Shown: positions 14,785 through 20,918 of the stretch, piece by piece
Numbering within the stretch: the first letter of the stretch is position 1
Layout of the letters: each line of letters opens with the position of its first letter
From: DATADD01 sp036258675
GTDB lineage: Bacteria; Actinomycetota; CADDZG01; WHSQ01
Assembly (NCBI GenBank): GCA_036258675.1
Contig: DATADD010000140.1
Coordinates: forward strand, 1 to 22,788
DNA: 22,788 bases
Direction of reading: 5' to 3'
The notes under the pieces: model-generated
The model's database searches: none
Seen by the model: the letters and a program-made list of their open reading frames with translations, nothing else
Told to the model about the DNA's origin: nothing
Program-made: the position numbers and the translations under genes

Positions 14785-15618
14785 ATGCGAGCGCGGGCGG
14801 AGGGGGCCGGGGCCACCGAGCGGTCATCGTTCCTCGACTCGGACGATTTCGCGCTCCTGTGCGAGGTGGAGCCGCCGAGGCGCCCCGACCTGGGCCATCT
14901 GCGCGCCCAGATAGAGGCGCTGGCGCCGATCGCCGACGCGTTCCTCGTCCCCGACAACCACCTCGGGCGCGCCACGGTGTCGAGCGTCGCCGTGGCCCAC
15001 GAGGTCGCGCACATGGGCGGCCGCTCGATCGCGTGCATCAACGCGCGCGATCGCAACCTGCTCGGCTTCCACCGCGACCTGCTGACGGCCGCCGCCTACG
15101 GGGTCGACCACTTCCTGTGCGTCTACGGCGACGCGCCGCGCGTCGGGCGGCGCGCCGAGGACGTCTCCGTGCGGGGGATGATCGACGAGATCCACTCCTA
15201 CGGACGGGGCCCCTTGTTCGCGCCCTTCCCGCCTTTCCGCGTCGGGACGGTGGCGCGCGCGGGCCAGCGCCTGACGTGGAAGGCGAGGGCCGACTTCATC
15301 CTGGTGCAGATCACGTTCGCCCTCGACCGGCTCGTGGCGTGGAGGCGCTCCCTCGACTACGGGGGGCGGGTGTACGCGGGCGTTCTCGTGCTCGCAACGT
15401 CGAGGATGGCCCGGCGGGTCAATGCGACGCTACCGGACGTCCGCGTCCCCCAGACCATCATCGACAAGCTCGACGACGACGGGAACATGGGCATCGACCT
15501 CGCATGCGAGCAGATCGATCAGATCAGGGACTCCGGCGCGTTCGACGGCGTCCACCTCATCCCGGTCGGCCGCTTCCGGGAGGTCGCCGCGCGCCTCCGG
15601 CGTGGAGGCAGCGCCTAG
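14785..15618 (+). CDS. Methylenetetrahydrofolate reductase-like protein
   Basis: 277 aa TIM barrel. FALLCEVEPPRRPDLGHL holds the Glu at the place of the catalytic Glu28 of MetF (FEFFPP in E. coli). LVPDNHLGRATVSSVAVAHE, RDRNLLGFHRDLLTAAAYG and LCVYGDAPRVGRRAEDV match the folate- and FAD-binding parts in order. ILVQITFALDRLVAW, VYAGVLVLATSRMARRVNA and NMGIDLACEQI match the C-terminal barrel. It may reduce methylenetetrahydrofolate for methionine synthesis or one-carbon flow. The sequence diverges from MetF, and actinobacterial members sometimes lack tightly bound flavin. Its stop overlaps that of the F420-dependent oxidoreductase gene on the other strand (shared CTAG). Confidence 0.82.
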   Translation: MRARAEGAGATERSSFLDSDDFALLCEVEPPRRPDLGHLRAQIEALAPIADAFLVPDNHLGRATVSSVAVAHEVAHMGGRSIACINARDRNLLGFHRDLLTAAAYGVDHFLCVYGDAPRVGRRAEDVSVRGMIDEIHSYGRGPLFAPFPPFRVGTVARAGQRLTWKARADFILVQITFALDRLVAWRRSLDYGGRVYAGVLVLATSRMARRVNATLPDVRVPQTIIDKLDDDGNMGIDLACEQIDQIRDSGAFDGVHLIPVGRFREVAARLRRGGSA

Positions 15619-16571
15619 CGCAGCCGGGGGAGCACCTCGCGCTCGTAGAAGCCGAAGAAGCCTTCTTGGTCCGGGCCGATCTGGTGGAACCAGATGTGGT
15701 CGTAGCCCGCGTCGAGGAACTTCTTCGCGTTCTCGATGTGGGCCTCGGGATCGGGGCCGCACGCGACGGTCTCGACGACGTCTTCGACGCGCACGGTCTC
15801 GGCCGCCTGTGAGAAGTGCGACGGCACGGGAAGCTCCTGGGACAGCTGGCCCTTCATCCCCGCGATCGGCCACAGCCGGTGCGCGGTGCGGCGCGCCTCG
15901 TCCTCGTCCGTCGCCCAGCAGACGTTGACCTCGGCGTAGCGAGGCTTGCCCCGGCCGCCGGCCTCGTCGAACCGCTCGAGGAGGCCCTCGGCGGGGGCGA
16001 GGCTGACGAGCCCGTCGCCGATGCGCCCCGCGAGCTCGACGGCCTTCGACCCTCCTGCCGCCACCAGCACCGGGGGACGCTCTTCGGGGAGGTCGTAGAG
16101 GCGCGCGTTCTCGACGGTGTAGTGGCGGCCGTGGTGGCTCGTGAGCCCGCCGTCCCACAGAGCCCGCATCACCTCCACCGCCTCCTCGAGCATCTCGAGG
16201 CGCACGTCGACCTCGGGCCACCGGTCCCCGAGGATGTGCTCGTTGAGGTTCTCGCCCGAGCCGACACCGAGCGCGAACCGGCCGGGAAGCATCACGGCCG
16301 CGGTCGCGGCCGCGTGGGCCACGATCGCGGGGTGGGTGCGGATCGTGGGACAGGTGACGCCCGTTAGCACGCGCAGGTTCTCCGTGGCCTCGGACACCCC
16401 TCCGAGCACCGACCACACGAACGGGGCGTGGCCCTGGTCGTCGATCCAGGGATGGAAGTGGTCCGAGATCGAGGCGAACGCGAAGCCGGCCTGCTCGGCG
16501 CGCGCGGCGAGCCGCACGAGCGCGCGCGGCCCGTGCTCCTCGCTCGACAGCTTGTAGCCGAACTCCACCAC
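15615..16571 (-). CDS. F420-dependent LLM-class oxidoreductase (FGD-like, TIGR03557-type)
   Basis: 318 aa luciferase-like TIM barrel. It opens with VEFGYKLSSEEHGPRALVRL and has ISDHFHPWIDDQGHAPFVWS, typical of F420-dependent glucose-6-phosphate dehydrogenase (FGD) relatives. RFALGVGSGENLNEHILG is the F420 phosphate-binding loop region, and PPVLVAAGGSKAVELAGRIGDGLVS is the second conserved block. The C-terminus has AGYDHIWFHQIGPDQEGFF. The cofactor is inferred from the family; the substrate is unknown. Two adjacent GTG codons (16571, 16568) can start it. A TAGCGC box lies nine bases upstream. It converges on the MTHFR-like gene with a four-base overlap. Confidence 0.88.
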   Translation of the reverse strand: MVEFGYKLSSEEHGPRALVRLAARAEQAGFAFASISDHFHPWIDDQGHAPFVWSVLGGVSEATENLRVLTGVTCPTIRTHPAIVAHAAATAAVMLPGRFALGVGSGENLNEHILGDRWPEVDVRLEMLEEAVEVMRALWDGGLTSHHGRHYTVENARLYDLPEERPPVLVAAGGSKAVELAGRIGDGLVSLAPAEGLLERFDEAGGRGKPRYAEVNVCWATDEDEARRTAHRLWPIAGMKGQLSQELPVPSHFSQAAETVRVEDVVETVACGPDPEAHIENAKKFLDAGYDHIWFHQIGPDQEGFFGFYEREVLPRLR

Positions 16572-16633
16572 GACTGCGGTGCGCTACCCGGCGGCGCGGA
16601 CGCGTAAACCGGCGCCGGTGGGCGGTAAGCCTG

Positions 16634-16921
16634 CTAGGAGGCCCGGCGCGCGCGGGCGCGGCGCCGCTTGAGAGAGGCCCTCTCCTTGTCGGTCAGACCT
16701 CCCCAGATGCCGTACTTCTGGTTGGTCTCCATGGCGAACTCGAGGCACGGCTCGGCCACGGGGCAGCGCTGGCACACGGCCTTGGCGCGCGCCTCGCGCG
16801 ATTGTTTCTCGAGCTCGGACTCGCCGTGGTCCGGCCCGAAGAAGAGCACGTTGTCATAGCTCCGGCAGGCGGCGTCCTCCTGCCATTCGAGCCTGTCTGC
16901 GTCTTCGATCAGGGATTGGAT
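16634..16921 (-). CDS. WhiB-family Fe-S transcription factor, apparent ATC start
   Basis: 95 aa if started at the ATC at 16921. The four cluster cysteines are Cys19 (DAACRSYD), Cys50, Cys53 (AVCQRCPV) and Cys59 (EPCLEFAM), giving C-X30-C-X2-C-X5-C. YGIWGGLTDKER is the G[VI]WGG turn that contacts the sigma factor, followed by the basic tail LKRRRARARRAS. WhiB proteins bind a [4Fe-4S] cluster and region 4 of the main sigma factor. The first ATG/GTG/TTG in frame is the GTG at 16849, which would drop Cys19. Upstream to the in-frame TAG near 17020 there is none. AGGGAGG (16927-16933) lies five bases before the ATC. A sequencing error at this codon is the main alternative. Confidence 0.85.
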   Translation of the reverse strand: MQSLIEDADRLEWQEDAACRSYDNVLFFGPDHGESELEKQSREARAKAVCQRCPVAEPCLEFAMETNQKYGIWGGLTDKERASLKRRRARARRAS

Positions 16922-16987
16922 GAGAACCTCCCTCTGTGGTGCGTGACCCCCTCGGTCTCCGCCCTGCGGCCTCCAGCGCCACTCCCT

Positions 16988-17005
16988 CTCGAGGGTAGAA
17001 CAGCC
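16988..17005 (+). repeat. Direct repeat unit 1, CTCGAGGGTAGAACAGCC
   Basis: First of two related elements in the 206-base gap between whiB and the gene at 17128. It differs from unit 2 (17048) by one inserted base and two substitutions; the units are 60 bases apart start to start. Confidence 0.5.
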
Positions 17006-17033
17006 CCCCGCGGGGCGCTATTCCGCCCGCCGT

Positions 17034-17058
17034 GGTTTGCCCGTCCCCTCGAGGGATA
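17034..17058 (+). promoter_or_regulatory. SigB/SigF-like promoter GGTTT-N14-GGGATA
   Basis: GGTTT (17034-17038) and GGGATA (17053-17058) repeat the spacing of the 14336 promoter, with a weaker -10. It would drive the gene at 17128 with a 5' leader of about 65 bases. The -10 lies inside repeat unit 2. Confidence 0.35.
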
Positions 17059-17067
17059 GGACAGTCC
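17048..17067 (+). repeat. Direct repeat unit 2, CTCGAGGGATAGGACAGTCC
   Basis: Second copy of the element at 16988. The shared form is CTCGAGGG(A)TAG-R-ACAG-Y-CC. Both copies point toward the 17128 gene and may be regulator sites or tandem promoter parts. Confidence 0.5.
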
Positions 17068-17127
17068 AAGCGCCTGGAAAGTTCCCCGGTGGAGCACCTG
17101 CTCAACACAAATATAAGGAGGCCGTCA

Positions 17128-17346
17128 ATGGGGCCACCAGAGCAAGCCGACGGCTCCGACCGGGCGACCTCCGGCGAGGGCTCGTCCCCAGAGGGCGCGC
17201 CCCGGGACCCGGTGGCCGCCTCGGACCTGGAGTCGCCCGAGGAGGCCGAGAGATCGACCGCGCAGGCCTCGGAGAGGCTCGACGAGCTCGAGGAGCGGGC
17301 CCGGCGGGCGGCCGAAGAGATCCGGCGGCAGAACGAGCCCGAGTAG
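17128..17346 (+). CDS. Small acidic, probably coiled-coil protein
   Basis: 72 aa. The first half is acidic and rich in Ser, Pro and Gly and likely disordered. The second half (SPEEAERSTAQASERLDELE then ERARRAAEEIRRQNEPE) has a heptad-like pattern of Leu/Ala and charged residues, suggesting a coiled coil. No known domain is seen. The ATG is fixed by AAGGAGG six bases upstream; the same frame runs further 5' into the promoter region, but without a ribosome binding site. The gene is expressed away from whiB under a likely stress promoter. Function unknown. Confidence 0.65.
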   Translation: MGPPEQADGSDRATSGEGSSPEGAPRDPVAASDLESPEEAERSTAQASERLDELEERARRAAEEIRRQNEPE

Positions 17347-17357
17347 CGGCCCGAGGC

Positions 17358-17630
17358 TCACCCCTCCGGAGGCGCCTCGCCGCGGCGGCGGGAGCGTGAC
17401 TGGCCCAGCGCGCTCGCCACGAGCCACGCCAGCAGGGCCCCTCCCGCGACGAGGGCGATCCCGGCGAGAACCTGAACCCATGCGGGGGGCTGGAGGGCGA
17501 GCGTCACGAGGAGGACGAGGATGAGGGTCCCGACGAGCGCGGCCGCGCCCACGAGGCATCCCAGCGTCCACCGCAGCGCGTCGATCTCCGGTGTCCTGCG
17601 CGCCGTGTGCTCGTCGCCCCTTCGTTCCAC
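17358..17630 (-). CDS. Small two-helix membrane protein
   Basis: 90 aa from GTG 17630. A charged N-terminus (VERRGDEHTARRTPEIDALR) leads into two hydrophobic helices near residues 24-45 (LGCLVGAAALVGTLILVLLV) and 53-75 (VLAGIALVAGGALLAWLVA), joined by LQPPAW. A basic tail follows. The helical-hairpin layout is clear, but there is no family call. A longer version from 17735 would overlap the first 15 codons of the response regulator and is unlikely. GGACGGG upstream is a weak ribosome binding site. It converges on the 17128 gene with an 11-base gap. Confidence 0.6.
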   Translation of the reverse strand: MERRGDEHTARRTPEIDALRWTLGCLVGAAALVGTLILVLLVTLALQPPAWVQVLAGIALVAGGALLAWLVASALGQSRSRRRGEAPPEG

Positions 17631-17677
17631 CGATCGCCCGTCCGCGTCGGAAACCGCACCACCTACCCTGTCCGTCC

Positions 17678-17683
17678 TATCAT
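17678..17683 (+). promoter_or_regulatory. -10 box (TATCAT) of a leaderless transcript
   Basis: TATCAT ends seven bases before the ATG at 17691, and no Shine-Dalgarno sequence lies between. This supports that start for the response regulator. Confidence 0.6.
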
Positions 17684-17690
17684 CACGTCT

Positions 17691-18356
17691 ATGACCTCGG
17701 GCGACCCCATAAAGGTCGTGTTGATCGACGACCACGACCTATTGCGTCGCGGCATCAAGACGATGCTCGAGACGCAGGGCAACATCGAGGTCGTGGGAGA
17801 AGCTTCCAACGGGTCGCAGGCGGTGCGGACGGTCGAGTCGCACGTCCCCGACGTCGTCCTCATCGACGTGATCATGCCGGAGAAGGACGGCATCGAGGCG
17901 ACCCGCGAGATCAAGCACGCTTTCCCCAACGTCGGCGTGGTGGTCCTGTCGGGCCACGATGAGCAGCAGTTCGTGTTCGACGCGCTCAAAGCGGGTGCTT
18001 CCGGTTACCTGCTCAAGACCGCGGAGCTCGACGAGGTCGTCGACACCGTCAAGAAGGTGGCCGGCGGCGAGGGCAAGCTGGACCCGTCCCTCGCCTCGAG
18101 GTTCCTGTCGGAGTTCCAGTCCTATCAGAAGACCGACGTCGCCGACGTGTACCAACCCCTCACGCCGCGCGAGCGGGAGATCCTCAAGCTCATGAGCCAG
18201 GGGCTCCCCAACAAGACGATCGCCAGCCGGCTCTCCATCTCGGAGCGCACGGTCACGACCCACGTCGCCAACATCTACTCGAAGCTGCACGTCAACAACC
18301 GGGTGTCGGCGATCCAGGAAGCCATGCGGCGGCGCATCCTCGACTACAACCCCTAG
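17691..18356 (+). CDS. NarL/FixJ-family response regulator (orphan)
   Basis: 221 aa. The receiver domain (about 1-125) has the acidic pair Asp13-Asp14 (LIDDHDLLR), the phospho-acceptor Asp59 (VVLIDVIMPEKDG), Ser87 (VVLSGHD) and Lys109 (GYLLKT). A linker leads to a LuxR-type helix-turn-helix (LTPREREILKLMSQGLPNKT and ISERTVTTHVANIYSKLHV), residues about 152-215. All key residues are present, so it should be phosphorylated by a histidine kinase, but no kinase gene is near. It resembles DevR/LiaR-type regulators. The transcript is probably leaderless. It lies 24 bases before selA on the same strand, so selA may be partly co-transcribed. Confidence 0.93.
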   Translation: MTSGDPIKVVLIDDHDLLRRGIKTMLETQGNIEVVGEASNGSQAVRTVESHVPDVVLIDVIMPEKDGIEATREIKHAFPNVGVVVLSGHDEQQFVFDALKAGASGYLLKTAELDEVVDTVKKVAGGEGKLDPSLASRFLSEFQSYQKTDVADVYQPLTPREREILKLMSQGLPNKTIASRLSISERTVTTHVANIYSKLHVNNRVSAIQEAMRRRILDYNP

Positions 18357-18364
18357 CCACCAAC

Positions 18365-18370
18365 TAGGCT
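18365..18370 (+). promoter_or_regulatory. Possible -10 box (TAGGCT) for selA
   Basis: TAGGCT lies ten bases before the ATG at 18381, in the 24-base gap after the response regulator. It has the same sequence and spacing as the box ahead of selC. Confidence 0.4.
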
Positions 18371-18380
18371 CACGGGCGCG

Positions 18381-19796
18381 ATGGAGGACGAGCGCCGCTC
18401 GAACGAGGTCCGCGCCCGGTTGCGCGCGCTGCCCTCCGTCGATCGCGTCCTCGGGGCGCTGACCCCGCGTCGGCACGCTGCGTCCGTGAACGCGGCGCGC
18501 CGGGCGATAGACGAGGCGCGCGCCGCGGTCCGGTCGGGCGCGAAGGCGCCCTCGTTCGACGACGTCGTCCGGCGCGCCGAGGCGATCGCGGTGGAGGACG
18601 AGCGCGCCGCGCTGCGCCCCGTCCTCAACGCCACCGGGGTCCTGATACACACCAACCTCGGGCGAGCGCCGCTGGGCGCGCGCCAGCTCGACGCGGTGGC
18701 GCGCGTCTCGAGCGGCTACTCCAACCTCGAGTACGACCTCGCGGCCGGCGCGCGCGGCACCCGGTACGCGCACGCGGTCCGGTCGCTGACGCAGCTGACC
18801 GGCGCCGAGGCCGCGCTCGTCGTGAACAACAACGCGGCCGCGGTCCTGCTCGTGCTGTCCGCGCTCTGCAGGAACCGAGAGGTCATCGTGAGCCGCGGCG
18901 AGCTGATCGAGATCGGCGGCGAGTTCCGCATCCCCGACGTGGTCGCGCAGTCCGGGGCGCGCATCGTCGAGGTGGGGACGACGAACCGAACCCACCTCGC
19001 CGACTACGAGCGCGCCATCTCGGCCGACACCGCGGCGATCCTCAAGGTCCACCCCTCGAACTACCGGGTCGTCGGGTTCACCAAGTCGGTCCCGGGCCGC
19101 GAGCTCGCACGGCTCGCGCGCGGCCGGGGCGTGCTGTTCGTGCACGACGTGGGTTCGGGGCTGCTGTCGGAGCTCGCCTCCTCGCTCGACGCGCCGGCCG
19201 ACCCGCCCGTCGACGTCGCGGTGGCCGAGGGAGCCGATCTCGTGACGTTCTCCGGCGACAAGCTCTTCGGCGGCCCCCAGGCCGGCGCGATCGCGGGGCG
19301 CGCCGACCTCGTCGCCCAGCTCGCCCGCCATCCCCTGCTGCGCGCGCTGAGGGTCGACAAGATGACGCTCGCCGCTCTGGAGGCGACGGCGCGCCTGCAC
19401 CTCGAGGGCCGCAGCCGCGAGGTGCCCCTGTGGGACATGGCGGCACAGCCGGTCGAGGAGCTGGCCCGGCGCGCCCGCGCCCTCGCCGCGGAGCTCGACG
19501 AGCGGCTCGGTCACGCGGGTCTCAAGGCGGAGGCGGTGGCGTCGCGCTCCGTGACGGGCGGTGGCTCCATGCCGGAGGAGGACATCGCCTCGTGGGCGGT
19601 CGCGCTCCGGCACGCGACCGCGGGCGCGGCCGAGCTCGCGCGGGCGCTGAGGGCCTGGGATCCTCCCGTCGTGGGCCGGATCGAGGACGGGGCCGTTCTC
19701 CTCGACCTCAGGACGGTGCCGGGTCACGCCGACGGGTCGCTGCGGGACGCGGTCGCGGCGTCGTTGCGGGCCCAGGGCGGACCGGTTCTCCTCTAG
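18381..19796 (+). CDS. selA: L-seryl-tRNA(Sec) selenium transferase
   Basis: 471 aa, typical length. SelA is a PLP enzyme that converts Ser-tRNA(Sec) to selenocysteinyl-tRNA(Sec) using selenophosphate. The PLP lysine is Lys294 in VTFSGDKLFGGPQAG, matching the E. coli position. Other conserved blocks are LNATGVLIHTNLGRAPL, YSNLEYDLAAGARGTR, ALVVNNNAAAVLL and VSRGELIEIGGEFRIPDV. The N-terminal domain for tRNA binding (LRALPSVDRVL) is complete. The start ATG at 18381 has no ribosome binding site but a TAGGCT box ten bases before it. A hairpin follows the stop, and a c-di-GMP-I aptamer on the opposite strand lies about 70 bases downstream. Confidence 0.97.
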   Translation: MEDERRSNEVRARLRALPSVDRVLGALTPRRHAASVNAARRAIDEARAAVRSGAKAPSFDDVVRRAEAIAVEDERAALRPVLNATGVLIHTNLGRAPLGARQLDAVARVSSGYSNLEYDLAAGARGTRYAHAVRSLTQLTGAEAALVVNNNAAAVLLVLSALCRNREVIVSRGELIEIGGEFRIPDVVAQSGARIVEVGTTNRTHLADYERAISADTAAILKVHPSNYRVVGFTKSVPGRELARLARGRGVLFVHDVGSGLLSELASSLDAPADPPVDVAVAEGADLVTFSGDKLFGGPQAGAIAGRADLVAQLARHPLLRALRVDKMTLAALEATARLHLEGRSREVPLWDMAAQPVEELARRARALAAELDERLGHAGLKAEAVASRSVTGGGSMPEEDIASWAVALRHATAGAAELARALRAWDPPVVGRIEDGAVLLDLRTVPGHADGSLRDAVAASLRAQGGPVLL

Positions 19797-19798
19797 CC

Positions 19799-19812
19799 GG
19801 TCCGCCCGGACC
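19799..19812. terminator. Hairpin after selA
   Basis: GGTCC-GCCC-GGACC, a 5-bp stem two bases after the selA stop. It has no T-run. It would also form in RNA from the opposite strand, downstream of the riboswitch. Confidence 0.45.
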
Positions 19813-19820
19813 ACATCTTC

Positions 19821-19852
19821 GAGGCCGGGAGACGCAGCTGGAGGCCGGAGAC
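19821..19852. repeat. Short direct repeat between selA and the riboswitch
   Basis: GAGGCCGGGAGAC (19821-19833) and GAGGCCGGAGAC (19841-19852) differ by one base and are 20 bases apart. The rest of the 178-base selA-fdhD gap holds the hairpins and the aptamer; no gene is seen in it. Confidence 0.5.
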
Positions 19853-19870
19853 AGGAGCGCTGCGCTTCCT
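19853..19870 (-). promoter_or_regulatory. Hairpin overlapping the riboswitch 3' end (possible expression platform)
   Basis: In minus-strand RNA AGGA(A)GCG-CAG-CGCTCCT folds with seven pairs and one bulged A. Its 5' strand uses AGG (19868-19870), which also forms the 3' strand of the aptamer closing helix, so the two cannot form together. No U-run follows, so a terminator role is unproven. Confidence 0.4.
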
Positions 19871-19953
19871 TCGTTCGGAAGCTGGGCTGCCTCTGTCGAG
19901 ACCCCTGGCTTTGCGTCCCCGCCTCACGACGGGTTTGCCTTTGTCGCTGAAGG
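19868..19953 (-). promoter_or_regulatory. Cyclic di-GMP-I (GEMM-I) riboswitch aptamer
   Basis: On the minus strand the two invariant GEMM-I blocks appear in order and at normal spacing. GACAAAGGCAAACC comes first (core 19932-19939), then a hairpin CGTC-GTGA-GGCG with a GNRA tetraloop, then GGGACGCAAAGCC (19907-19919). The second arm follows as GGGGTCTC-GACA-GAGG, then CAGCCC and CTTCCGAA, matching the GGYAGC and GUURCCGA parts of the class. The outer helix is CCTTC (19949-19953) with GAAGG (19868-19872). The class binds c-di-GMP and normally sits in a 5' UTR. Here it starts 21 bases after the fdhD stop and faces the 3' end of selA, with no gene directly behind it. Confidence 0.9.
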
Positions 19954-19964
19954 GGCGGCGCCCC
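19952..19964 (-). terminator. Hairpin after fdhD
   Basis: GGGGC-GCC-GCCCC on the minus strand is a 5-bp stem ten bases after the fdhD stop, just before and touching the riboswitch. It could end fdhD transcription or separate fdhD from the riboswitch. There is no clear T-run. Confidence 0.35.
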
Positions 19965-19974
19965 TACACCCGCT

Positions 19975-20847
19975 CTATCGGCCGTTCGAGGGCGCGGCTT
20001 TAGGCGCGACCCGGTGCGCGCCGGCGTAGACGTTGAATCGGTCGCGGCGCAAGAACCCGACCAACGTCATGCCGAAGTCGCGCGCGACGTCGACCGCGAG
20101 GCTGCTCGGGGCCGACACGCTGCAGACGACCGGCGCCCCCGCGACGAGGCACTTCTGGAGGATCTCGTAGCCGGCGCGCCCGCTCACGAGCACGAGATGG
20201 TCGGTCAGCGGGATCCGCCCGCTCATGAGCGCCCACCCCATGAGCTTGTCGACGGCGTTGTGGCGCCCCACGTCCTCGCGCACGGCGAGCAGCTCGCCGC
20301 TCGGATCGAACAGTCCCGCGGCGTGAAGGCCGCCGGTGGCGGCGAACACCTCCTGCGCGGCGCGCAGCCGCGCGGGCAGCTCCGGCAGCAGGCGCGCGTC
20401 CACGACGGGACCGCCCTCGAGGGGCACGAGGCCGTCGGCGCGCAGTGAGTCGAGGGTCGCCTTGCCGCACACGCCGCACGCGCTCGAGGCGATCAGGGTG
20501 CGCTCGAGCGACGAGAGATCGGGCAGCGCGGTGCCGCGCAGGTCGACGTTGACGACATTGAACCGCTGCTCCTCGCTCAGGTCGCGGTCGACGCAATAGG
20601 TGATGCGCGCGACGTCGGCGCGGCCCCTCACCACCCCCTCGGCGAGCAGCAGCCCGGTGGCGAGCTCGAAGTCCGCGCCCGGGGTGCGCATGGTGACGGC
20701 GACCGTGCGGCGCTCCGCTCCGGCGCGCACGCGGATCTCGAGGGGCTCCTCGGTCGCGAGCCGGTCCGACCGGCGCCTCGCCCCCTCCGGCGAGTAGGTC
20801 CACACGGTCGCCGGCCGCTGGCTGCCGGGCCGCACCACGGTCGACAC
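19975..20847 (-). CDS. fdhD: FdhD, sulfur-carrier protein for formate dehydrogenase
   Basis: 290 aa from GTG 20847. FdhD passes sulfur from cysteine desulfurase to the bis-MGD molybdenum/tungsten cofactor of formate dehydrogenase. The active CxxC is Cys124 and Cys127 in ASSACGVCGK. Other family blocks are LATEEPLEIRV, VTMRTPGADFELATGLLLAEG, VREDVGRHNAVDKLMGWAL and VSAPSSLAVDVARDFGMTLVGFLR. Several in-frame GTGs (20856, 20847, 20838) are possible starts; 20847 and 20838 each have GAGG eight bases before. The longer open frame upstream runs through the HAD gene and is not real. It follows the HAD gene by 71 bases. No formate dehydrogenase gene is in the window. Confidence 0.95.
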   Translation of the reverse strand: MSTVVRPGSQRPATVWTYSPEGARRRSDRLATEEPLEIRVRAGAERRTVAVTMRTPGADFELATGLLLAEGVVRGRADVARITYCVDRDLSEEQRFNVVNVDLRGTALPDLSSLERTLIASSACGVCGKATLDSLRADGLVPLEGGPVVDARLLPELPARLRAAQEVFAATGGLHAAGLFDPSGELLAVREDVGRHNAVDKLMGWALMSGRIPLTDHLVLVSGRAGYEILQKCLVAGAPVVCSVSAPSSLAVDVARDFGMTLVGFLRRDRFNVYAGAHRVAPKAAPSNGR

Positions 20848-20918
20848 CTCGACCACCTCGGTTCGTGGCAAAGAAGGGTTCGCTGGCCGCACCCTAACGT
20901 CCAGCAACCGGGGAAGGG

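Noticed and set aside
16634..16849. whiB started at GTG 16849 (71 aa)
   Set aside because: This would remove the first cluster cysteine, which is conserved in WhiB proteins and is present in frame upstream behind a good ribosome binding site.
17739..19814. A 691-codon open frame on the minus strand that begins just behind the riboswitch and runs antisense to selA and the response regulator
   Set aside because: Its product is mostly Arg, Gly, Ala, Val, Asp and His in a low-complexity pattern, with no domain. This is expected from the complement of GC-rich third codon positions. It has no credible ribosome binding site. It remains worth noting only as the antisense transcript region of the riboswitch.
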